Source of the DNA: Chlamydiota bacterium
GTDB taxonomy: Bacteria; Chlamydiota; Chlamydiia; Chlamydiales; Rhabdochlamydiaceae
Direction: 5' to 3'
Assembly: GCA_021772335.1 (NCBI GenBank)
Contig: JAJFMD010000007.1
Coordinates: 186,001-250,000 of the forward strand
Length of the DNA stretch: 64,000 bases
Part shown: piece after piece, positions 11,650 to 19,931 of the stretch
Layout of the letters: the number at the start of each line of letters is the position of its first letter
Numbering within the stretch: position 1 is the first letter of the stretch
Notes under the pieces: generated by a model
The model's database searches: none
The model's input: the letters and a program-made list of their open reading frames with translations, nothing else
Told to the model about the DNA's origin: nothing
Made by a program: the position numbers and the translations under genes

Positions 11650-11982
11650 TTAATCGTCTAAACTATCGCTCTCGTCAAGAGTGACGATTGCTTTTTTAAA
11701 TTGAGAACGCATCCCGAGGCGTCCACGAACGCGGCGTTTCTTCGGCTTAACTTTAATCGTATTAACCGCTTTAACACTCACTTTCTTTTCTGCATAAATC
11801 TTCTCAATCGCATCGGCGATTTCAATTTTATTTGCCTTAATATCTACAATAAAAACATACTTCGGCTGCTTGCAGCGTTTTACACAAGCGTTACTTTCGC
11901 AGTCTTTCAATCCTTGCAAAACACTCGCCTTTTCCGTGATATAACGCGATTTAATAACCTGATAGGGACTTTTACTCGTCAT
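11650..11982 (-). CDS. rplW: 50S ribosomal protein L23
   Basis: Exit-tunnel protein and trigger-factor docking site. It has the family elements [12 protein letters not shown] at the N-terminus, then [20 protein letters not shown] and [12 protein letters not shown]. It is 110 aa with an acidic C-terminal end (DESDSLDD) and an insertion containing three Cys (residues 28, 33, 37) between the first helix and the first long strand. Confidence 0.96.
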   Translation of the reverse strand: MTSKSPYQVIKSRYITEKASVLQGLKDCESNACVKRCKQPKYVFIVDIKANKIEIADAIEKIYAEKKVSVKAVNTIKVKPKKRRVRGRLGMRSQFKKAIVTLDESDSLDD

Positions 11983-11984
11983 GA

Positions 11985-12632
11985 CTACCCTTTAAGTAAT
12001 TGCTTTAACTGTTCTACAGCTGATTCAAATATAATAATCTCACTTGATAATGCGAGATCATAACCATTAATTGTCGGTAAAAATTTAAAGTGCAGCTTAG
12101 GAATATTGCGCATACTTAATGTCATTGCGCGATAAGATTCACGATCAGCTTGACCTTCTGCGAGGAAAAGCACACGTTTACCTTCAGCACCAGCTTTAGC
12201 TAAAAAATTTGAGATTTTCTTTGTTTGAGGCTTTTCGAATTTTTCAGCCTCAAGAACAACTAATTTACCTTCTAGAATTTTCTCTGCTACAAGTCTACGA
12301 ATTGCAGCTCGTCTCTCTTTCTGATTAATGCGCACATGCTGCATGAATTTAGGTTTCGGAGCAAATACACGTCCACCACCACGAAACTGCGGAGATGCCA
12401 AGGATCCCTGGCGCGCTTTACCTGTTCCTTTTTGAGCATGGGGCTTCTTGTTGGAATGATTAACCTCAGAACGTCCTTTTGTGTTCGCTGACCATTGTCT
12501 TTGATTTGCACGTAGAGCAACGAGGTAATCTTTGATCATTTGAGGACAAGCAGTAATCGATAGCAGTTCATCATCAACTGTAATCTTTCCTGTCTGCTCA
12601 CCAGCGATATTTCGCTTTAATAATTCTGCCAC
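11985..12632 (-). CDS. rplD: 50S ribosomal protein L4
   Basis: Exit-tunnel constriction protein, which in enterobacteria also represses the S10 operon. The tunnel loop segment RPHAQKGTGKARQGS-like (here KKPHAQKGTGKARQGSLASP) and RGGGRVFAPKPK are present. It is 215 aa, standard, between rplC and rplW. Confidence 0.97.
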   Translation of the reverse strand: MAELLKRNIAGEQTGKITVDDELLSITACPQMIKDYLVALRANQRQWSANTKGRSEVNHSNKKPHAQKGTGKARQGSLASPQFRGGGRVFAPKPKFMQHVRINQKERRAAIRRLVAEKILEGKLVVLEAEKFEKPQTKKISNFLAKAGAEGKRVLFLAEGQADRESYRAMTLSMRNIPKLHFKFLPTINGYDLALSSEIIIFESAVEQLKQLLKG

Positions 12633-12653
12633 TTTAATTTACTCCCTTATCTA

Positions 12654-13298
12654 CTATGCAGGTGCTTTTACAGATCTGCGAACATATACTCGTCCACCAC
12701 GACTGCCTGGAATTGGTCCTTTTACAATCAAAAGGTTCTTTTCTTTGTCGATCTTGACAATCTTAAGCTTTTCAACAATAACTCTTTCATTGCCCATTTG
12801 GCCCGCTTTTTTAACACCGGGTAGGCAACGGCCTGGCGTACTTCTCATGCCTGTCGAACCAGCATGGCGATGAAAACCAGAACCATGAGCAGCAGGTCCG
12901 CCACTAAAGTTCCAACGCTTCATAACACCTTGAAAACCCTTTCCAATCGAAGTGCCAATAACATCAACCATTTTGACGCCTTCTAACTCAGAAACATTAA
13001 CTTCCTGTCCAACTGTATAAGCACTACTATCTTCAACGCGCACTTCCATAATATGTCGACGCGCATCAACACCTAGTTTTTTGTAATGACCTTGAAGTGC
13101 TTTGCTTAAATTTTTAGCTTTAGATGCAGGGAGCTTTTCCGCTGCAATCTGAACAGCTTGGTAGCCATCATTATCTTTATTTTTAATTTGAGCAATCACA
13201 TTGGGCTCAATGGAAATTACGGTACAAGGAATAAGATTCCCCTCTTCATCGAAGAGATGTGTCATTCCTTTTTTCTTTCCAATTAGTTGCAAAGCCAT
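12654..13298 (-). CDS. rplC: 50S ribosomal protein L3
   Basis: Early-assembly large-subunit protein near the peptidyl transferase centre. It has LIGKKKGMTHLFDEEGNLIP at the N-terminus and the loop GPAAHGSGFHRHAGSTGMRS. Start chosen at ATG 13298, with AAGGA seven bases upstream, rather than the GTG one codon before; this gives 214 aa. It is the first gene of the cluster; rpsJ is not upstream. No convincing promoter was found in the 170 bases before it. Confidence 0.96.
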   Translation of the reverse strand: MALQLIGKKKGMTHLFDEEGNLIPCTVISIEPNVIAQIKNKDNDGYQAVQIAAEKLPASKAKNLSKALQGHYKKLGVDARRHIMEVRVEDSSAYTVGQEVNVSELEGVKMVDVIGTSIGKGFQGVMKRWNFSGGPAAHGSGFHRHAGSTGMRSTPGRCLPGVKKAGQMGNERVIVEKLKIVKIDKEKNLLIVKGPIPGSRGGRVYVRRSVKAPA

Positions 13299-13462
13299 CA
13301 CGTTTTCCTTAACAGATACAAATTGAATTTATGTGCAGAAGCTATAGAGAGAAGCATATTAGACTTCCATCAACCGATTCTGAATACTTAAGCAAAGAAG
13401 GCTACCAAAGTCCCTGATTTCCCTCAATCAAAATATGCTAGAAAGTCAAGAGAACCATCTTT

Positions 13463-13573
13463 TTATGCCGAAAAGATCGCTGAAAAAACTATAGCGAGCA
13501 CTAATGCACCAAAAATAATTAGTGAAATGTACTCTCTTAGTAAAAGCTTTTCTTTGTCTTTCGCTTGTTTCAA
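13463..13573 (-). CDS. possible 36-aa single-span membrane peptide
   Basis: Minus-strand frame with a TTG start (13573) and TAA stop (13463-13465). It would encode a charged N-terminus (KQAKDKEKLLLRE) followed by one hydrophobic span of about 20 residues (YISLIIFGALVLAIVFSAIF). The charge pattern (basic inside, hydrophobic, short tail) is what a real small membrane protein shows. However, the start is TTG with only a weak ACGAG upstream, and I recognise no family. It could be chance. Confidence 0.25.
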   Translation of the reverse strand: MKQAKDKEKLLLREYISLIIFGALVLAIVFSAIFSA

Positions 13574-13590
13574 AATATTTACTCGTTATT

Positions 13591-13727
13591 GCTCTACCCA
13601 AAATGGGCCTTTCTACAATGGATTTTAAAATTTTCTAGGAAAATTATTTCTTTGGTTTCAAAGAGCATTTCCTAAAACAGGATAGGAAATTTTTAGCAAA
13701 AAGGGTCAATTTAAATTTCTGCAATCA
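13591..13727. repeat. degenerate copy of the dispersed TIR repeat
   Basis: Shares CTTTCTACAAT (13609-13619) with the more complete copy at 24464-24622, then further interrupted matches and TTTTTAGCAAAAA (13690-13702). The left end (13591-13606) resembles the terminal repeat; the right end has decayed. Boundaries are approximate, by-eye alignment. Confidence 0.5.
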
Positions 13728-13748
13728 GCTTCTGATGCAAGCTCATTA

Positions 13749-13786
13749 AATGACAAAGAGCACCTAAGGAGGCGCTCTTTGTCATT
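13749..13786 (-). terminator. long hairpin downstream of the Inc-like operon
   Basis: Perfect 13-bp inverted repeat, AATGACAAAGAGC (13749-13761) with GCTCTTTGTCATT (13774-13786), extended inside by 3 bp around a 4-base loop. It lies 67 bases after the stop of the last Inc-like gene. No clean T tract follows on the minus strand, so terminator is the best guess rather than certain; it could also protect the 3' end of the transcript. Confidence 0.5.
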
Positions 13787-13852
13787 ATAAAATTTTAATT
13801 TTATCCAGGAACCACGGATACATCCGCAGATCTGACTACCATTCTTCAAATG

Positions 13853-15379
13853 CTATCCAGCATGCGCCTGATCATCAAATGCTCCGTCATCGATAATTCC
13901 TACTTGAGAATCGTCAGTATCAGAATCATCACCATCAACCTTTTTTCCATTTTTATCTGAAGGTGAAAATATATCCTTCAAAGAATTCCATAAGCCAGGA
14001 GATTTTGGCTCTATGAGTGCAGCACCACCGTTTGAAGCTGAACCAGAACCTAATTCAATTCCATCTCCATGCTTTTGCACGAATCGAGCTGTCCTAGCAC
14101 TTGCTGCTGCCGTCGAGGAAGAATCGTCTCGCTTAAAACTACGAACCTCTTGAGATTGAGCTCCTTCTACAAATGAGGGTGAAGCAGTCATTATCAGCGC
14201 TCCAGCAGCGGCTGCCGCAGCTGCAGATTGGGCACCATTTGAAGCTTTAGGACTATCAGGACCCTTAGCATCATCAGAAATTCCTACTGCTCCTTTGGCA
14301 AGGTCAATTGTTTTAATTGTCTTAAGAGTTTTAACAAAGCCTATTGCATCTGGAACCGCATCGCTTCCACCTGCTGCATCTAATCCACTAGAGCCTGAAT
14401 CTTTAGCATCACCGCTTTCAGCAGTCGCACCAGATCCTCCATTAGGACCTTTTGGGTCTTTAGGAGCATTTGCTGCGGCTGAGCCTCCCAAAGGACGTAG
14501 ATTATGGATATTTACATTTACTGGATCTTTGACCATTGGCAGGATTTGTGTGCTGCCACGCTTTTTATAAGCGGTTAGGCGATCATGAACTATGGTTGTG
14601 ATTCCAATTGCAACAGCGGCTGTTGAGAGGGATAGACCAACCCATATTGGGCAAACAATTGCTAGAGCAAGACCCAAAATACCAATAATTCCTAGAGCTA
14701 GGTAAGCAATATTTTTAATTAGAGACAAACTCGCATGTGATATACGTGCTTTCGCTTCTTTAGCTAGAACCTCTGGCAATGATTTATCTTTTAGATCCTT
14801 TACTTCTTCTCCAATTTTTATACCGTCATGAACGATTCCTGAAGCAGATGCAAGAGTTAAAGCGGGCACGCCAACCCATTCAATAATTTCTAAAGTTCTT
14901 TCGCTAAGTTTTAAAGCGCGAGCGCTGCTAAGAGCTTGGATAAATTCTGCTCCATCAGCTATCGCTTCATTCACAGCAAGAGCTGACTCAACAAACGCTT
15001 TTGCACGCGCTCCAGCACTTTCTGATCCATCAGCCACAACAGTTAATTCTTCATAAGATTCCGCTAAGCTTCCCATGACGCCAGCAATTCCCAAAATATC
15101 TGGCATGATTTTGAATACTGTGCGCGCATTTTCCCCGCCCTTAGATAACTTATTGAAAGCTGCCAGCCAATTGAGGGCTTCGCGAGGAACTTTTGTTACC
15201 TCTTTAAAGTTTGAAATTGTACCAAATACTCCGTTGCGACCATTTGCTTTCTCCCCTTCTTTAAGGAGCCAACTAGCCATTGTGGAGCTCTTATCATCGC
15301 TTGCAATTGGAATATTGATATTATAGTTGATATTTGGCTGCAAAGTCTGACGTGTAGGTGTTAGTGTTAATGTTCCCAT
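13853..15379 (-). CDS. putative inclusion membrane (Inc-like) protein, long paralog
   Basis: 508 aa. Residues 1-215 are predicted soluble helical. Residues 222-264 form a bilobed hydrophobic stretch (GIIGILGLALAIVCPIWVGL in the middle) with a short turn, the hallmark of chlamydial Inc proteins, ending in a basic VHDRLTAYKKR. Residues 300-508 are low-complexity, rich in Gly, Ser, Ala and Asp, with a poly-Ala run near 385-392 and an acidic C-terminus. No Sec signal peptide. It is a paralog of the gene just upstream (14 bases away); both start codons follow ACGAGCT. The position between rplC and fmt is that of CT529 (Cap1) in C. trachomatis, an Inc protein. Residues about 338-362 duplicate a segment of the paralog (see findings). 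A role in the host-derived inclusion membrane, with delivery by type III secretion, is inferred from topology and position only. Confidence 0.8.
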   Translation of the reverse strand: MGTLTLTPTRQTLQPNINYNINIPIASDDKSSTMASWLLKEGEKANGRNGVFGTISNFKEVTKVPREALNWLAAFNKLSKGGENARTVFKIMPDILGIAGVMGSLAESYEELTVVADGSESAGARAKAFVESALAVNEAIADGAEFIQALSSARALKLSERTLEIIEWVGVPALTLASASGIVHDGIKIGEEVKDLKDKSLPEVLAKEAKARISHASLSLIKNIAYLALGIIGILGLALAIVCPIWVGLSLSTAAVAIGITTIVHDRLTAYKKRGSTQILPMVKDPVNVNIHNLRPLGGSAAANAPKDPKGPNGGSGATAESGDAKDSGSSGLDAAGGSDAVPDAIGFVKTLKTIKTIDLAKGAVGISDDAKGPDSPKASNGAQSAAAAAAAGALIMTASPSFVEGAQSQEVRSFKRDDSSSTAAASARTARFVQKHGDGIELGSGSASNGGAALIEPKSPGLWNSLKDIFSPSDKNGKKVDGDDSDTDDSQVGIIDDGAFDDQAHAG

Positions 15380-15393
15380 AGCTCGTTACATCC

Positions 15394-16398
15394 TTATTCT
15401 TTAGTTGAGTTATCAGTTGCTTCATTTCCAACGGAGCGAGTTCCATCACTCGGATTTGGATGATCTCCACTACCCGTCGCGCTTCCATCACCATCATTTG
15501 ACTTTGTTGATCCCTTAGGGGAATTGTGCTCTTCAATGTTGAACTGAATAGGCACTTGAGCCATAGGTAGTTTTTGAGCAGTATTGCGCTTTTTGTAAGA
15601 AGTAAAGCGGTCGTGAATAATCATTGATAATGCGATTGCAGTCGTTGTTGCAGCAAGAGAGAGTCCTACCCAGACAGGACATACAAGAGCTAATGCTAGA
15701 CCGAGAATACCAATGACGCTTAAAGCGAGGTAGGTGATGCTTTTCACTAAAGATAGTGCAGCATGAGAAATACGCGCTTTTTCTTCTTTTGCGAGGTGTT
15801 TAGGAAGACCCTTATCTTTAAGCGCTTTAGCGCTTTGATCAATCTCGCAAGATTGGTGAATGATACCACTTATAGAACCAAGAAGAAGAGCTGGCGTAGC
15901 GGCCCAATCAAGGATTTTACTTCCCTTCTCGCCAAAGTCAATTGCTTTAATTTGCTTAAGAGTTCTAATAAAACCCACAGCATCTGGAACCGCATCGTTT
16001 CCGTTAAGAATGGTTTCAGCAAAAGCTTTCCATCTACGTGAAGTCGAAAACTGATTATTTGTCATAATGGTAAATTCTGTATAAGAATCGTACAACTTAC
16101 TCATAACTGCTGGAATTCCAAGGAATCCGTTAATCGTATGTAGAAGACCTCTTGCATTTTCACCTTGCTCTGAGAGCTTGCCATAGGCGTGCAAGAAATC
16201 GAGGACATTCTTAGGAACTTTAACAATTGTTTTAAAATCTTTAGGAGCTTTAAAAAAAGCGTCTTGGAGTATCCATTGAGAAATTGGGGGTTTCCCGCTC
16301 TTTGTCGCTTGTGCAACAGTCTGATTTGGATCGATCTGTGTTATTTGATAGTTGCTTGGACAGACCACAGATAAAGTGGTGGATGTAGGATTGGTCAT
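15394..16398 (-). CDS. putative inclusion membrane (Inc-like) protein, short paralog
   Basis: 334 aa. Its N-terminal and central regions align with the downstream paralog (shared patterns such as GENAR, then LPxxLAKExKARISHAxLSL). Residues 217-262 are a bilobed hydrophobic stretch (VIGILGLALALVCPVWVGLS) ending in IIHDRFTSYKKR. The C-terminus after residue 280 is hydrophilic, Ser/Gly/Asp-rich and only about 50 residues long. No signal peptide. A GGGAG ribosome-binding site and a good promoter (16450-16478) precede it, so the two Inc-like genes form their own operon. No function can be assigned beyond the Inc-type architecture and the CT529-like location. Confidence 0.8.
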   Translation of the reverse strand: MTNPTSTTLSVVCPSNYQITQIDPNQTVAQATKSGKPPISQWILQDAFFKAPKDFKTIVKVPKNVLDFLHAYGKLSEQGENARGLLHTINGFLGIPAVMSKLYDSYTEFTIMTNNQFSTSRRWKAFAETILNGNDAVPDAVGFIRTLKQIKAIDFGEKGSKILDWAATPALLLGSISGIIHQSCEIDQSAKALKDKGLPKHLAKEEKARISHAALSLVKSITYLALSVIGILGLALALVCPVWVGLSLAATTTAIALSMIIHDRFTSYKKRNTAQKLPMAQVPIQFNIEEHNSPKGSTKSNDGDGSATGSGDHPNPSDGTRSVGNEATDNSTKE

Positions 16399-16449
16399 AG
16401 CTCGTAGCTCCCTTGTACATTAAGAAACAATAAAGATTAATTTTGCGAG

Positions 16450-16478
16450 AGTTTAAACAGGCAGTTGTAAATTGTAAA
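16450..16478 (-). promoter_or_regulatory. promoter of the tandem Inc-like operon
   Basis: On the minus strand TTTACA (16478-16473), a 17-base spacer, and TAAACT (16455-16450), about 50 bases before the ATG at 16398. A run of eight T just upstream of the minus-35 box (A run on the plus strand) could act as an UP element. Close to the major sigma factor consensus. Confidence 0.55.
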
Positions 16479-16565
16479 TACAGAAAAAAAACTTTAATTT
16501 TTAGTTGCACGATTTTTATGCAAATAATGGATTAGACAGACAGACCTAGAAGACAATGTTGAGAC

Positions 16566-17504
16566 TCAAATGACAGTAAAAGGGTTGTTTAGCCCTTGCA
16601 GAAAATTTTTAGCTGAAAGTGGTTTTTTTCCTTCAAGCTGTATTTCTAGAAGTTCTAGAGCTTGAAACTCGCAGAAAACAATGAGCCGGGACTTATCGAT
16701 AATTTCGATACTCTTTGGCGAGCCTTGTTTCCGTGAATAAATTTTTGAATGGAGGATTTTCATCCGTTTTTTACTGCCTTGTATATTGACAAAGCACCAT
16801 GCTCCAGGCTTTGGGGATAGCGCGCGAATTAAATTATGAATTGTTCCAGCACTTTGATGCCAATCGATTTCAAATTCTTCAGGCTTCAACTTTGGAGCAA
16901 AGGATACAAGCTCAAGATTTTGCTCCTCTCCTGAAATTGTTCCCTTAGAATAATCTTTAATGACGTGCTTCACTAGTGAACATGCTGACACTTGCATTTT
17001 TTGAGCGAGTTCGCCGAAATTCATTTCATCATCAATTGATATTTTTTCTTGCGCAAGCATTTTACCTGCATCCATTTTGAGCGCCATTTCAATGATTGTG
17101 ACCCCTGATTCATTTTCTCCGGCCATTAATGCTCGACGAATCGGCGCAGCACCACGATATTTGGGAAGTAAACTAGTATGAATATTAATAGAGGCTTTTT
17201 TTGGAACGGATAAAATATTTTCTTTGAGAATCTCTCCATAGGCGACTACAACAAAAAGATCGGGATGAAAGGAGCGAAGAGTTTCAGCAAACTCTGCTGT
17301 TGAAGCTTTCTCTGGTTGAAATAGAGGAATTTCACTCTCCTTGTCTAACAGCATTTGTTTGACGGGAGGAGGTGTGAGCTTACGTGATCGCCCTTGAGGG
17401 GTATCAGGCTTTGTGACAACAGCTATAATCTCGTGGTGAGATAAAAGAAGATCATTTAAGACATATGCGGCAAATGCGGAGGTGCCGAAAAAAATCAGCT
17501 TCAT
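16566..17504 (-). CDS. fmt: methionyl-tRNA formyltransferase
   Basis: Transfers a formyl group from 10-formyl-THF to Met-tRNAfMet for initiation. The N-terminal Rossmann-like domain begins KLIFFGTSAFAAYVL; the folate-site signature INIHTSLLPKYRGAAPIRRA (about residues 103-122) and the MDAGKMLAQ loop are intact, followed by the C-terminal tRNA-binding domain. It is 312 aa, full length. Its ATG overlaps the lpxA stop by one base (TAATG), so the two are coupled; the order lpxA-fmt is as in Chlamydia. Confidence 0.96.
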   Translation of the reverse strand: MKLIFFGTSAFAAYVLNDLLLSHHEIIAVVTKPDTPQGRSRKLTPPPVKQMLLDKESEIPLFQPEKASTAEFAETLRSFHPDLFVVVAYGEILKENILSVPKKASINIHTSLLPKYRGAAPIRRALMAGENESGVTIIEMALKMDAGKMLAQEKISIDDEMNFGELAQKMQVSACSLVKHVIKDYSKGTISGEEQNLELVSFAPKLKPEEFEIDWHQSAGTIHNLIRALSPKPGAWCFVNIQGSKKRMKILHSKIYSRKQGSPKSIEIIDKSRLIVFCEFQALELLEIQLEGKKPLSAKNFLQGLNNPFTVI

Positions 17505-18367
17505 TACAGAATTACTTCAGCTTTTTGATCGAGGAGTTCATCGAGGTTTTCAAGCTCTTCGCTTTCTTGATCGTTATTCTGAAATCCAATTAATCCCCTT
17601 TTTGTAGAGCGACAAAAAGAAATCCAATGTGCGATATGTTCGTCCTCAGGCATCTGCTTTTCGATGAGATCCAGAGCTTCGCTCAAAGGCAATCCAGCGC
17701 GGTAGGTCACTTTAAAAGCCTTTGTTAACTTCTTACGAATATCAAGAGAAAATGCATGACGTTTAAGGCCGATGAGATTTAATCCCCCAACTTTATAAGG
17801 AGACCCAGCTCCAATTGTATAAGGAGGGACATCATGTGAAACACGGCTCAATCCTCCAACCATCGCATAACGACCTATGCGACAAAACTGATGAATAGGT
17901 GTCATTCCTCCGATCACAACATGATCTTCGATGGTTACATGTCCAGCTAGCATCGCGCTATTTGCCATAATGACATGATTTCCAATTACGCAATTATGGG
18001 CGACATGACAATAAGCCATAATCAAACAATTATCGCCAATGACAACTTCTGTATCTTCGTGGCATGAAGAGTTTATCGTTGCAAACTCACGAATTTGACA
18101 GTTTTTGCCAATGCGCACAAAAGTGCGCTCTCCATGGAATTTTAAATCTTGAGTTTTTGTGCCAATACTCGCAGATGGCCAAACAGTCGTCCCCTCTCCA
18201 ATAGTGGTATTCCCATCGATATAGGCATGTGATTTAATTGTGACGCGATCTCCTAAACAAACGTGCTTTTTAATAATCGCATAAGGCTCGATTGTCACTC
18301 CCTCTCCAATCTGCGCTCCGTTCTCGATAATTGCTGTGGGATGTATATTTGATTTGGTATGGCTCAT
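17504..18367 (-). CDS. lpxA: UDP-N-acetylglucosamine acyltransferase LpxA
   Basis: First step of lipid A synthesis, moving an acyl chain from ACP to UDP-GlcNAc in the cytosol. The N-terminal two thirds are left-handed beta-helix hexapeptide repeats, with the catalytic histidine context CHVAHNCVIGNHVIMANSAM. A helical C-terminal domain completes the 287 aa. It sits in the order lpxC-fabZ-lpxA-fmt, as in Chlamydia. Confidence 0.97.
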   Translation of the reverse strand: MSHTKSNIHPTAIIENGAQIGEGVTIEPYAIIKKHVCLGDRVTIKSHAYIDGNTTIGEGTTVWPSASIGTKTQDLKFHGERTFVRIGKNCQIREFATINSSCHEDTEVVIGDNCLIMAYCHVAHNCVIGNHVIMANSAMLAGHVTIEDHVVIGGMTPIHQFCRIGRYAMVGGLSRVSHDVPPYTIGAGSPYKVGGLNLIGLKRHAFSLDIRKKLTKAFKVTYRAGLPLSEALDLIEKQMPEDEHIAHWISFCRSTKRGLIGFQNNDQESEELENLDELLDQKAEVIL

Positions 18368-18383
18368 TGATTATCCTTTTTCC

Positions 18384-18851
18384 TCACAACTGTTCTTTGT
18401 CGACTAATGCAAAACCAATTTCAGCTTGAGCAACAACTTTATCATTAACGAAAGCCTTTGCTTGCACTTTGCCCCCTTTAGAAGTGATATGTGGTCCATA
18501 CGCATGTAAATAGAGTACATCACCAGGCACAACAGGACGGCGAAATTTAACTTTGTCTATAGTTAGTAAGACGGCAATTTTTTTATCATACCCTTTTTGA
18601 TGAACAAGAATACCACCAGCTTGTGCCAATGCTTCTAAAATCAAAACTCCAGGCATGAGCGGCACCCCAGGAAAATGTCCTTGAAAAAACTCTTCATTCA
18701 TTGTGACATTTTTTTGGCCGATAATCGTGCTGTTATCGAGATCGATTGCAATAATACGATCAACGAGCAACATGGGGTAGCGATGGGGCAAAATTTTTAG
18801 AATTTCTTTTGCAGTAAAAACAACAGTTGAAGAGCTAGCCTCATTTGACAT
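18384..18851 (-). CDS. fabZ: (3R)-hydroxyacyl-ACP dehydratase FabZ
   Basis: Dehydrates 3-hydroxyacyl-ACP in fatty acid elongation and competes with LpxA for hydroxyacyl-ACP. It has the hot-dog fold signature ILPHRYPMLLVDR and the catalytic segment GHFPGVPLMPGVLILEALAQ (His and Glu present). The open frame extends 36 codons upstream into lpxC; I take ATG 18851 (MSNEASSS), giving 155 aa and an 11-base overlap with the lpxC end, which implies coupling. Confidence 0.95.
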   Translation of the reverse strand: MSNEASSSTVVFTAKEILKILPHRYPMLLVDRIIAIDLDNSTIIGQKNVTMNEEFFQGHFPGVPLMPGVLILEALAQAGGILVHQKGYDKKIAVLLTIDKVKFRRPVVPGDVLYLHAYGPHITSKGGKVQAKAFVNDKVVAQAEIGFALVDKEQL

Positions 18852-19755
18852 TGCTCTCTTCCTCAGAAACAAGTTCTTTGACAAGTTTTTTTGCAAAAGC
18901 AATATTTGAAGCATGACCTGAACGTACGGCAATAATGTGCGCTTTAAAGGATTTCCCAATCAAAGAGAGATCCCCTATTAAATCCAGTATTTTATGACGT
19001 ACCATTTCATCTTTAAAGCGTAATCCGTCAGGATTGATGATCTTTTCTTCTCGGACAATAATTGCATTTTCTAGGCTACCACCTTTGATATATCCCGCTT
19101 CCATCATCGGAGCAATCTCTTCATATATCGCAAATGTTCTAGCGGGAGCAATATCGCGAATGAAACTATCTTGCTCGAGCACATAGGAATAAAACTGAGT
19201 TCCAATTACATTCGAAGAAGGAAAATGCAGCGTAAAACTCACACGAAGCTCATCAGATGGCAGAGCAATTAAATGTACTTCATCGGAAGACCAGTAGACT
19301 GGCTGCTTAAGTGTGTAATTAGCAATAGGCTTTTTCAAAGACTCAACGCCACATTGAGAAATCTTATCGATAAAAACATCTGCACTTCCATCAAAAATAG
19401 GAACTTCAGATCCATTGATCTCTACAATTAGATTATCGATTTTCATTGCTTGCAACGCTGCCATTAAATGTTCAACTGTTTGAACCGAAGCATGCCCATT
19501 ACCAATTTTTGTGCATCGCAAAGCAGATTGAACATAATCCAGTCGAGCTGGAATAACGGGCTTTTCCTCAAAATCTACACGTTGAAATAGAATGCCTGTA
19601 TCAGGCGCTGCAGGTCTTAACCGTAAAACGACATCTTCACCAGAAAACAGAGCTTGACCAGTGAGTTCAATGTCACTGCTGAGAGTGCGTTGGTCGCTAG
19701 CTTCTATTGATCTTTGAAGTGAACTCCGTTCAGGAGTTTTAGCAATCGCGGACAA
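18841..19755 (-). CDS. lpxC: UDP-3-O-acyl-N-acetylglucosamine deacetylase LpxC
   Basis: Zinc deacetylase, the committed step of lipid A synthesis. The zinc ligands are visible in TVEHLMAAL and in HKILDLIGDL (HKxxD), with the C-terminal histidine in SGHASN. It is 304 aa, normal. The start is a TTG at 19755 with AAAGGA about nine bases upstream; no in-frame ATG would keep the conserved N-terminus. First gene of lpxC-fabZ-lpxA-fmt. Confidence 0.96.
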   Translation of the reverse strand: MSAIAKTPERSSLQRSIEASDQRTLSSDIELTGQALFSGEDVVLRLRPAAPDTGILFQRVDFEEKPVIPARLDYVQSALRCTKIGNGHASVQTVEHLMAALQAMKIDNLIVEINGSEVPIFDGSADVFIDKISQCGVESLKKPIANYTLKQPVYWSSDEVHLIALPSDELRVSFTLHFPSSNVIGTQFYSYVLEQDSFIRDIAPARTFAIYEEIAPMMEAGYIKGGSLENAIIVREEKIINPDGLRFKDEMVRHKILDLIGDLSLIGKSFKAHIIAVRSGHASNIAFAKKLVKELVSEEESNVK

Positions 19756-19931
19756 ACGATTATCCTTTTGTTAGTCAGCATCAAATAACTAATACTCGAA
19801 ATTGAGCAATAGATCCACAATTTTTTATTTCACCTTACCGAATTTATTCATACCTTCGTCAAGTTAAGCGGTACTGCTTAGAGAGCATCCCCTCGAAAAA
19901 TTGATCTAGAACGTTAGCTAAATCTCAGTTT

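Larger units (their letters stand above)
13302..13852. other. 551-base intergenic region between rplC and the Inc-like operon
   Basis: Holds, from low to high coordinate: the upstream region of rplC; a 36-codon minus-strand frame (13463-13573); a degenerate copy of the dispersed repeat (about 13591-13727); and a long hairpin (13749-13786) behind the Inc-like operon. No tRNA or other RNA gene seen. Confidence 0.8.

Noticed and set aside
14205-14225. Poly-Ala tract in the long Inc-like gene as a phase-variable repeat
   Set aside because: The codons for Ala vary, so there is no uniform DNA repeat that would slip.
18852-18959. 36-codon upstream extension of fabZ inside lpxC
   Set aside because: The FabZ family N-terminus fits MSNEASSS at 18851; the extension is lpxC coding sequence in another frame.
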